From Stephanodiscus triporus (lineage: Eukaryota > Bacillariophyta > Thalassiosirophyceae > Thalassiosirales > Thalassiosiraceae), in the NCBI GenBank assembly GCA_036939755.1, contig JALLAZ010000590.1, forward strand, positions 1 through 13,597: a stretch of DNA of 13,597 bases, written 5' to 3'. The translations under genes and the position numbers were made by a program. Below are positions 1 through 9,933 of the stretch, piece after piece. The notes beneath the pieces are model-generated. The model made no database searches. It worked only from the letters and a program-made list of their open reading frames with translations, and was not told where the DNA came from. Positions within the stretch are counted from its first letter, which is position 1; each line of letters opens with the position of its first letter.

Positions 1-32
1 AATGTTAACAAGAATTAAACAATGGGATTAGG

Positions 33-908
33 CTATCTACATTTTGTCCTATGTGTGGCCACATAAACGTGCACGTCGCCCCATTGCGGATGATGCCTGA
101 TGCCGAATTCTTCTTCCTCGGGGAAATCCAACCGCACTTCTTCGTTCGCAAAGTCGTCACCAGCCACGACATTGTTGCCACCGGCCATGACATCGTTGTC
201 GCCGGCCCCTTCATCGACGTTGCCAGCGGCGAACTCTTTGTCATCATCGACCCCCACATAGACGTCGTTGGCCCCGACATTGTCGCCACTGACCAACACT
301 TCGTCATCGCCGGCCACCTCATTGACATTGCCAGTGAAAGACACTTCCTCTTCATCGACCCCCACCATCAACGTCGAAGGCCCCGACATCTCTGCCGTTG
401 GCCTCCACATCGACGTCACCGGCAGCTAACACTTCATCTTCGTTGACCCCCACGTAGATGTCGTCTGCCCTGACATCTTTGCCATCGAATAACGCTTCGT
501 CATCATTGACGGCCCCAACATGGATGTTGTCGCCGGCCAACACTTCGTTGTTGTTGGCTCCTAATATCCCACAACACTCCATCATCACCGGCTCCCTCAT
601 CAGTGGGAAGATCGTCCCCGTCGTCGCCCCCTGGCACGACAAAGTGGAGCGACACCCGCCAATGCGACAACGATGCGCCGCCTCTGCCACAGCGAGGCAA
701 CGGGTGTCGCGTCCTCAAATGCAACCGCCTCCCCTGACGACATCGACGACAACAATGCGCCGACCCCGACCTGCAAGACGAGGCCTCCCTCGACCCCGAC
801 CTGCAAGACGAGGCCTCCCTCGACCCCCCCCGCTGCATCCTCCGATTCACCGCCCGCGCCGTAGTCGGAGATGACGGGTCGTTCCGCAATCACCAAGCGC
901 GGAGACAC
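33..908 (-). pseudogene. Decayed acidic-repeat coding region, frame-broken
   Basis: The minus strand reads as an acidic, Gly/Asn/Val-rich repetitive protein in three successive frames. About 889-600 gives a GDDGDDLPTDEGAGDDG-type stretch, 570-352 gives AGDNIHVGAVNDDEALFDGKD, and 419-33 gives DNVGANDVYVGVDDDKEFAAG. The repeat anchor 'tcgaccccca' on the plus strand recurs at 247, 355 and (as 'ttgaccccca') 443. The spacings are 108 and 88, and the 88-nt step breaks the triplet phase. The plus strand also reads as a hydrophobic repeat but meets several TAA stops in its continuing frame, so minus is the more likely original coding strand. No domain is recognised, and no credible start or splice sites join the frames. 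It may be a pseudogene, a poorly assembled repeat gene, or exons of a gene I cannot resolve. Confidence 0.3.
761..820. repeat. Two exact tandem copies of a 30-bp unit
   Basis: Positions 761-790 and 791-820 are identical 30-bp units beginning cgaccccgacctgcaagacg. They are followed by the start of a third, cgacccccc. On the minus strand they encode a repeated EGGLVLQVGV decapeptide, and 30 bp keeps the frame. Recent slippage or unequal crossing-over is the likely origin. Confidence 0.9.
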
Positions 909-950
909 GCGTGCGTTGTCATCGGAGGTGGCAATCGCGAGGATGAGGAC

Positions 951-1090
951 GACGATGATGATGATGATGGGGACGCATGCAGGACAGGGGGGGAGGGGGG
1001 AGGAGGGGCTCCCTGCGGCGGCGACGGCGGCGGTGGCAATGACATTGATAAGATGATTTCGGAATCAAGATTTTGATGTGGGGGGGGGGA
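951..1090. repeat. Low-complexity block: GAT run, G-runs and GGC-rich tract
   Basis: A GAT microsatellite (about 951-969) is followed by G-runs at 987-993, 995-1000 and 1005-1008, a GGCGGCGAC-type tract near 1015-1035 and about ten consecutive G near 1080-1089. The 987-1008 cluster could fold as a G-quadruplex on the plus strand, although one of its four runs is only two G. No gene is seen here. Confidence 0.7.
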
Positions 1091-1173
1091 ATGGCAAGGT
1101 CATTCACTTTCCCACCACAAACATCACGCCAAGGAAAGTAGGCGTACTTGATGTGGGGTAAATAATTGACCCC

Positions 1174-1250
1174 AAACCTGGTGGTATGTACATACCAAAC
1201 ATTTATCTAGTGGCAAAGCTAGATAAACGACCCGGAAGTATGTACATACC

Positions 1251-1259
<9 letters not shown>
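1174..1259. repeat. Foldback (inverted repeat) upstream of DIM1, MITE-like
   Basis: Positions 1174-1195 and 1238-1259 are 22-nt reverse complements with one mismatch. Inside them, TTTATCTAG (1202-1210) pairs with CTAGATAAA (1219-1227) around an 8-nt loop. Each outer arm also carries a GTATGTACATAC palindrome. The whole could form a long stem-loop. It may be a miniature inverted-repeat element or its remnant. No flanking target duplication was identified. Confidence 0.75.
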
Positions 1260-2754
<1,495 letters not shown>

Positions 2755-3561
2755 ATACCCCAAGAATAAAAACGAGTACTGGCGTCGTAGGGCGTTTGCT
2801 GCAGAGGCTGTAGTCTTTCCTGCTGTGTTCCCTATTCGGCGTGCGTCCCTCCACGGTCTGGTTCGCGCATCTCCGAGCCGCATTATCCTTGACGTTGGCC
2901 CTCTTAGCCGTGAGCTCCTACTCGCTAAGTCATCTCGCTGGCCCTCTTGACCGCGCATCCATGCGTCTCCTGAGAGAAAGAAACGAAGATGGCACCTAAA
3001 AGCTGTAACTTAGGTACAATTAAGCAATAATTGAAGGAGGTACAACTGTGTATTTTATTGCATCTTTGCGCTCCTGCCAAATATCCCTCGTGTCGCTTGT
3101 ATGTCTCCTTGCTGATATCCTGCTAATTCGCAGAGAGATGCTGCATCGTAAATACGATCCGAGCCCGCCTATGCGTGTCTGAAGTAAATCCTTTCTTGGG
3201 TATTTTCCCCACTCCTACCAGGGGAACATAAAATACATTGCTACTTGTGTTTTCCTGCAAAAATGGACAGGCCCCCAAAAAATGTAATCTAGGCAGATCA
3301 TGAGCTTATTTATCAAATCAATTAGGATTATTAACTAAACACACAATATACTGGTTTCTAATGCACAGCCAAACCTAAAGTTTACTTCGAACCAATCATG
3401 CTCAACAGATCCCTTTTTTCTTGGTTTAGGGACTCAGTTGTTGGACTTGCAGTTGAGTGGTTGATTGTTGTTAATGGACCACCAATTGACCCGAGAATTA
3501 GAATGAGTGTTGATTTGCCAGACAAATCCAAATTGTGATGTAAGACAAAGAGGCTGTTACG
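2755..3561. other. Intergenic region without a recognised gene
   Basis: About 800 bp between DIM1 and the next gene. AATAAA at 2764-2769, ten bases after the DIM1 stop, is a possible polyadenylation signal. The only other structure seen is one copy of a 27-bp direct repeat at 3013-3039. Short open frames here show no family features. A 5' exon of the next gene could be hidden near 3300-3540, but nothing shows it. Confidence 0.5.
3013..3039. repeat. 27-bp direct repeat, left copy
   Basis: This matches 4933-4959 at 26 of 27 positions (C/T difference at position 13 of the unit), exactly 1920 bp apart. It contains the internal inverted pair CAATTA...TAATTG. Similarity stops abruptly on both sides. 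Together the copies bracket the unknown three-exon gene and the NUMOD3-like remnant. Confidence 0.85.
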
Positions 3562-4647
3562 ATGAAGAACTCTGCTCTCGATGGTAGAACTGACATGTCA
3601 AGCTATCAATTCAATAGATACATTGACTCGTACCTCGTCAACGTTTTCACGAACCGACACAGGTGTCATCAATCATTCGATAGGCTGATTAGCAGGATTA
3701 GTGAGGATGGCAGTTGGACTGACAAAGATTCTCTTCGCAACTTCGCATATGCCCTTATTTGCTGTGCGGCACGAGCATTCGTCCCTCAACCAAAGAGGAA
3801 GGACGAAGAGAAAAAAGAAGGTAAGATCATTTTCTAATCCAACGTTTCTACTATTTATACTTTCTCATATCTAATATCTACAACTGATCTATCAGGTCTT
3901 GATAAAGTGGTAGTCATGAAGATGAAACATAATCTTCATGCAAGCAAATACTACGCACATGATCCATTCTCAGCGGAGATTATATGCAAACTTTCCAACA
4001 TTGCTTCCCGAGGAGACAACCTCATTTGCGTCATGAACTTGTATGCAACTTACGAAGGCTTTTTGTGTGGGCTTGGAGGATACTGCCCCCAAGGAAAGAC
4101 TCTCCAAGATTGTTCCTCAGGGAGGATCATGTCAATCCTAGATGAAGGTTGGAGCGTGATTCTTTGTTCACGTTCAATGAATCAACAGCATTGCATGGTA
4201 ACTCTAGACCTGCTTGTCCCCCCCTCCCTCCTCCTCTGCTCGGAAAATATGCACATTACCCGAAGATGACCAGAAAAGAGGGCAAAGTGCAGTCGTCGCT
4301 GTACAATATTGCTTTGAATGTACTTGTTTCCGCAGTAGTGAACGTTCAATTCTATCATTTGCCAGGCCTTCTTTGGACGTGGAGAAAAAAATCTCAATAG
4401 AATCCACGTGAATACCGATTCTCCAATGAGCGGAAAGTTTGTCGTGAGCTCGAGAACCACTCACATTACATGCTTCAACAGTTTCAAGAGAAGCACGGTT
4501 GAAAAGCAATGTAAAGACGTGGTTGATGTTGTTTACGATATATCAGATACTTTCGAGAAGTTTCGCAGTGAATCATGTGGAGTACTAGACTCTTTTGCCA
4601 GTAAGATACTCAAGCACCCGAAATTGGCTTTTGCGACAACTGATTAA
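3562..4647 (+). CDS. Protein of unknown function, three exons
   Basis: I do not recognise this protein. The exons are 3562-3820, 3896-4197 and 4366-4647, with introns of 75 nt (GTAAGA...ATCAG, phase 1) and 168 nt (GTAACT...GCCAG, phase 0). Together they give a 280-residue frame. An in-frame TAA at 3541 supports the Met at 3562 as first codon if there is no upstream exon. The protein is soluble-looking with no signal peptide or membrane span. It has a patterned helix (SFDRLISRI...LRNFAYALICCAARAF), a Lys/Glu-rich linker (PKRKDEEKKEG) exactly at the first junction, and many Cys. Exon 3 begins AFFGRGEKNLNR and ends KHPKLAFATTD. It lies between the 27-bp direct repeats and directly before NUMOD3-like repeats, so it could belong to a mobile or duplicated unit. 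The second intron is the least certain: an alternative acceptor near 4292 would enter another frame and soon stop. Confidence 0.55.
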
Positions 4648-4668
4648 GAAAAAATTGGTAAGTTGAAA

Positions 4669-4877
4669 ATGAAGTATGCACACAGAGTTGCTGCAAAGAG
4701 GAAGTGCTCTGCAGCGACGAAGGGCACGAAGCATCTGAATAGACCCGTGCCAAAATGAGTGAGGCAAAGAAGGGCAAGAAGTGCTCCGCAGAGACCCGTG
4801 CCAAAATCATCAAGGCAAATACGGATAAGAAGCGTTCTGAAGAGACACGTGCCGTACATAAAGGAGCGAGGCGATGA
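4669..4877 (+). pseudogene. Decayed NUMOD3-like repeat block (homing-endonuclease-associated module)
   Basis: Three in-phase 51-bp units begin at 4741, 4792 and 4843 with agacccgtgcc or agacacgtgcc. In one frame they read SE*TRAKMSEAKKGKK, CSAETRAKIIKANTDKK and RSEETRAVHKGARR. The 17-residue 'KGKKxSEETRAKISEA' pattern is that of NUMOD3, a DNA-binding module found beside GIY-YIG and HNH homing endonucleases and in many repeat proteins. A TAG interrupts the first unit, and the part before it (RKCSAATKGTKHL) is out of frame, consistent with about 25 nt lost. Only about 40 residues (Met at 4755 to TGA at 4877) remain open. No nuclease catalytic motif is seen nearby. The frame of 4669 is the same as exon 3 of the upstream gene, which ends in TAA at 4645, so the block may once have been that gene's C-terminus. 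Confidence 0.6.
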
Positions 4878-4932
4878 TGTTATAGCCCACAACCCAATGA
4901 GATGAGATATTCATGTAATAGAAACTTCTCTT

Positions 4933-4959
4933 GGTACAATTAAGTAATAATTGAAGGAG
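4933..4959. repeat. 27-bp direct repeat, right copy
   Basis: Partner of 3013-3039 with one mismatch. It ends 21 bp before the stop codon of the minus-strand fusion gene (stop at 4981-4983), so it lies in that gene's 3' flank. Confidence 0.85.
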
Positions 4960-4980
4960 TTGCTCGTGGCATTCTCCTAC

Positions 4981-7900
4981 CTAGGATCCAAGATGCATTG
5001 GGCACTTCGGCGTGGGATCGTGACCAACATTCACATGACCAAGGCTCCTTTTCTCATCCTTGTCCATCAAATGCCGGACAACATGGTCAAGATCTGCGCT
5101 GCCTATGGATGCGATGCCTCCTCGCTTCAAGTTTGGCATATTGACAATTTGTTTCACTCGTTCATCGCCAAAATATGTGATGGCAAGGAAAGATAATTTG
5201 GACATGTAATTTTCGACTTCATTAAAGATTCCCACGATGCAGCTGTCAAAGTTTGAATGGAATGCTGGCAAGAGAGGGCCACTCTTGTGGTTTTCGAACA
5301 CCACGAGTCCTGCGATGAGGTGTAACTTGACGCCTTCGAGGAGAGCATCGTCTACGGTGCGCACTTCTTCCATTAATGCCTGGAGCGCCACTGGTATGGC
5401 GATATTTTCCCCTGCTAATGATGCCTTATCCAAATCTTGTTTGAGCAAAGGAACAAGGGTATCACAGATGTAGTGCTCTTCCTTATCCTGCAACTCTTCC
5501 ATTTTGATAGCGTACCAGTCTGTCTGATCACCCATACCGCTTAGGATTTCATCGAAATCATCCCCTAGCAAAGATGGAAGAAAAAGAGACCACAGACGGT
5601 TGTGCGTGGAAATGAAAAATTCACCCTTCAGCAGCGAGCACTTAGGTCTCCACACGGCTTTTCTTTCCCACACGGTGAAGTGCTCCCCGAGATCTTTTTC
5701 TGCCAGCGAATAGGTTCCACTATCCCAGTTGCTTGCAAACGCCAGACTCATTGCATTTTGAATCTCAACCAAAGTGCTTGTCGTGGCTTTCCATCCGTGT
5801 CTATACCAGTCATTCTCGCCATCGACAAGATTTGCCCTGGGAAAGGTGACACAGACCGTAACTTGACATTGAGAAACGATAAAACAAACGTGTACCAAAA
5901 CTGAAAAGAGGAACTCACTCGACATTGCGGAGGTGCTGTTTTGTGTCAAACATTTCGAGCATGGCTGCAACTTCTGGCGTTTCACTGTGCTTAACGGCAT
6001 TCCATGCCTTCGTGGCATCCATCCCGCAGTACAGCTTCAACATTGAATCCCCACCTGGATGTAACAAAAAGAGTTTCTTCATGTCATACACAGTTGCATT
6101 GATAACTAGAAGTAGTCGCTTCTCCTTGCCCTTGAGTCCTTTTCGCACGCTAACAAAATCGTTGCACTGGCACAACTCAGACAAGTTGATGGCTTCCCTC
6201 ATCTTGGGTTGTTTTAGGCTTGTGAATATGTCCAACACCTGTTTGTTTGGGTGAAAAGGAGACGAAGAAGATGCAAAGAAGTGAAGAAAAGCATGAGTCG
6301 AAAAACTTAAGCTCCGTCTTTGCCTCGGGATAGGGTTTACTGTCGTTCGATTTACCATGCGATTCTCAGCCACCATTTTCTCTAGTAATTCTTTTCCGTT
6401 AATCTCACCAAACCGGTCGCAGAGGGAGCTGTCGAGTGCATCAAGGGCAGTCCTGGCCAATGCACCCGTCCCGCAAAGATACATATAAGCACCGTTGGTA
6501 ATCATTTGTGCAAGACGCTCCTCGATTGCTTTATCTCTGATGACTTTGTCAATGTAGCCTTTGCGGCCCGGGGCATTTTCGTAAATGATTTCGTTCTCGC
6601 TGAAAGTGGGCCTACACTCGTCTGTGCTGAAAATGATTTCAACGTCCAAGATATTAGCCTTGACCAGCATAAGGATCTCATTCTCAAACGCCATGTTCTT
6701 TCTTGTACGCTGTCCAAGTATTAATAAATGCCTATTGCCATTGGCTGGGCGCGGAGCCATGGCTAGATGCTGCCAAAAGGCTATGTGTTTTCAATTAGAG
6801 AGAAATAAGTAGTTGGAGGTAGAGCTGGAACTGACCAAATATAATTCATCACAAAATAAAACAAACCTCTGAACGGAGCAAGACCAGTTCCCCCCGCGAT
6901 CATGATCACTGGATGCGGGCTAGACATAATGAATGACGGAAGGCGAAACCTTGGAGATTCGTAAGCTTTCAACACTACTGTCAGATCTCGTGGATCGACT
7001 GTTTCGCAAATTTCTTCATGTATTGCCTGTATAAGATTTTTGAACATGGCCTGACCTCCCTTGTAGCCGCTCGCGCGATTTACGATTGAGCTGATCTCTC
7101 CCTCATCAAGATGTGCATGGTATTTCAACAATTGCTTCCTCTCATCAGAGAGGTTGAACTTCAAATCCTCTACCTTCCTTCCGTAATCATCGTCGTCACG
7201 CTTCAAACCGGCTAGACATTCCATAATATCGATAGCAATATAATGTCGAGGCAACGACTTAGAAACGATGTAATCTGACGCAGCCCCGCGCTGTTGGACT
7301 AGCTCTTGTGTGTCAGCAAGCAGCGGAGATGTCCTAACGACGGCCGATTTCGTCTGATACTTTAATGCCTCCACGTAGAGATGAATCTCGTTTGGGTGAA
7401 CAAGAGACGAAGATGCAACTGGAGACAATTGCCAAAAAGAGAGATAGGATAACAATGATAAATCGAACAGTTGATCTGAAGACAATGGCCGCAAGACTGA
7501 TACTTTTGCTCCTTACCAGAATAATGTCTGAATCTAGAAGGTTCAACCAGCTTTTCGTACGAGGATACAAAACGGGTAGGACAAGATACGAATGATCACA
7601 AATCAAAATATGCTTACTGGTCGTCGATGAAACGTACCTCACAGAGCTTGGGAATCTGTGGCACCAGGCGTAGAACTTTGTCACGCGCTGCTTGCATGGA
7701 TGTAGACACAATAGTTAGTCTTTTTTCCTGATGTGGTGTCAATCCAGCACCCTGTAAAATAGCACCCCGTGCATCTTTGATTACTCCTCCATGTCTGCCT
7801 CTGTCTTCTTTCAGCCGTTTGAGATTTGCTTCTATTGCGTCAAGGTTAATTCGATTTGGCTTGTCGCTAACTCGGAGTAGGTCAACTTTATCTCTCCTTA

Positions 7901-9933
7901 AGATCGTGACTACATCAGAAAAAGTCAACGCTGCGTCCAGATCCGCATTCAAGATAGAGAGAATCTCATTTGAATGTGAAGCCTGGTATGCCAGCTGCAA
8001 CATCTTGCGGCTCGCGGGACGCAGTTCACCGTACTTGAGGAACGTACTCAACTTCAGCTGTTTTGGGAGGCTGGGGTCGTCGCAACCAGAGGTTTCATGA
8101 TATTCTTGTCGTTGTTGCAATGCCTTGATCCATGAAAGATTGAGATCCACCATGTATTCCTCTCCAAGAGCCTATATGAATGATAGTAAGATAAAAAGTG
8201 ACATCAGAGGGCGCTAGAATATGGTTATGAGGCGCATTCATACCACCTACCGTGGCTTTGTTTGAATCTCCATCCGCGAAAGCAAGCAGAGTCTTGTGGA
8301 CCTCTTCGGCGCTCGATTCGTAAAGAATCCCAATATGAGACCCAGGAACGACTCGGATGCCCGCATATTTCACATCAATCCTGATATGATAAGGAGTTGT
8401 GCTTTCGCCTCTAAGATCTGCCTCGGGTATTTGAATCACCTTGCCCACATTGTACAACCCGCCAGCTTTGATTGGAATGGCAAACCTTTCATCTTGACCA
8501 ATCTTCAAATGATCCGCAATCTTATCCCAGGCTCTACGTGAATGACATGGGCGCAAAAGTAGCCGTAATGATGTGAGTATGTGATATGGGCAAAACCAAC
8601 ACACAACAAACAAGGTGGTTTTCGTGCCTGTCCTTTAGCAACCCAGCAACGCCTCCGATAGTGGCCTCACGTCCAAGTTTCATAGCGATTTCAATGTACC
8701 CCAGCATTTTGAGTTTGTGCCGGCCAAGAAATCCGCTCTCTCCCGCATACTGCTGAAGGCAAGCACCAAATAAGCATTGGAGTTCTCTGTCATCAGAGCT
8801 GTATACAAACGATGGAATATTGGGCCCATTCATCACAGCAAGGAGAAAATCCGTCCAATCGGGCGGGAAGCTCTTGAATAGACCTTTAATTTCTTTACCA
8901 ATGAAGCCCTCATGCTTGACACGTCCGAAGAATATATCAAGTAAATGAATCAGAGGTGATGCAGTGCCCGACGGTCCGAGGCTCGTACTTGTGATCGGTA
9001 CCGCTATCGGGGCTACAATCTTGCACCATACGGCTGCGCTGATATGATGGGGCGCCTTTCGCTGCTGTTGGATTTTACTTAAGACGTCGAAGGTCAAAGC
9101 TCGCAAAAGATTGAGTAAAGTCTCAAACCTGAATGTTTGTGAGCGATGTTTTGGAAGGGACATTCGCGGAAAAGAAGCTAGACCCCTCCACCAACTTACT
9201 GTTGCTTCAGCTTATGAACATCATTGGCGGCTACAGCATCTTGTGCGTCGACAACAAGCTCGACCATCGGTGCCCCAGCCAGTTGAATCTCGGTCACAAC
9301 GCCGAAGAAATTCTTCTCCTCTTGCGTGCCTGAGAGCAAGAGACTGGGGTAGTAGTTGCCAACATTCGCCTCGGCTGGGTTGTACTCGACGCTTCCATAC
9401 TTGACTAACTCATCGGTCAACCAAGGGCAGGGTTCAGCATCACGTGGTGGAGGTGGAGCCCTGCCCTCCTCAAACCGGAAGTTGGCAGTAATCTGCTCGA
9501 AAAATCCAAGGAAGTGGGTGCCCTGCCTTCCCAGATGGAATTTGCTCACAGTTTGCCACGGTACCTCGAGGCCATCGGGCAATTTCTTCCCCTCTGGCAC
9601 TTCGCCCAAGTTCCAATAAGCGTGGGCAGTGAATCCCAGAACATTGGCCGCACGGAGGGCAAATATGGCAGGCAAACGCGTTGCATCCAAAACCGGCAGG
9701 GTGTCATGACTATCGCAGTACGAACGCAGCTTCCTCGACGAAACCAAGAATGGCAACTTGTCAACGAGGTTGTTCCAAACATCAAACTGCAGCGGAAAAT
9801 GCGTAACGGGGGTGACGCGCGGGGCAAAGCCGTGCGAGAATGAAAGAAAGCCCCGATTCTCATTTCCTTCTTTCGCATTGATCTCTTGAGCCCTTAGAAC
9901 GACCTCGCGGGGCGACATGACTTCTCCTAGCAT
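4981..9933 (-). CDS. IDO-like heme dioxygenase / FAD-NADPH reductase / cytochrome b5 fusion, nine exons, ~1412 aa
   Basis: Exons: 9933-9200, 9128-8628, 8533-8251, 8171-7638, 7550-7517, 7418-6867, 6780-6356, 6238-5919, 5836-4981; all phases agree. Residues 1-412 are IDO-like: WNNLVDKLPFLVSSRKLR, LPDGLEVPWQTVSKF, LGPSGTASPLIHLLDIFFGR and PPDWTDFLLAVMNGP...FVYSSDD all follow the IDO1 order, with His382 (GRHKLK) the likely proximal heme ligand. Residues 413-1021 are a diflavin-reductase-type FAD/NADPH module: PGSHIGILYES, FLKYGELRP, RHYSVASSS (692-700), MIAGGTGLAPFRAFW and MYLCGTGALA. There is no FMN domain. Residues 1022-1128 hold cytochrome b5, with heme ligands H1081 (HPGG) and H1105 (HSETPE). 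Residues 1129-1412 are mostly polar and helical-looking, and I do not recognise them. Expected role: NADPH-driven oxygenation of an indole-like or other substrate (inferred). The exon 2/3 junction is ambiguous: GC-AG is the model used here, and GT at 8604 with acceptor at 8532 is possible. No targeting signal is obvious. Confidence 0.85.

Noticed and set aside
51..446. Plus-strand open frame in the left repeat region
   Set aside because: It reads as a hydrophobic repeat, but continuing the same repeat to the right meets TAA stops (near 428, 489 and 561) that are Leu codons on the minus strand, so it is more likely the shadow.
4198..4400. Reading through the second intron of the unknown gene, or using an acceptor near 4292
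   Set aside because: Both soon reach stops in frames that do not join exon 3; GTAACT...GCCAG joins two frames in phase 0.
5602..5904. Plus-strand frames opposite the fusion gene (also 7777-8100, 9514-9843 and others)
   Set aside because: They are antisense to exons with clear protein-family signatures.
6239..6355. In-frame coding sequence between NADPH domain and cytochrome b5
   Set aside because: The 117-nt stretch has a GTAAAT donor, a T-rich tail and an AACAG acceptor, and removing it joins AENRM to VLDIFTSLKQ, which fits the usual reductase ending. Retention remains possible and is listed as a finding.
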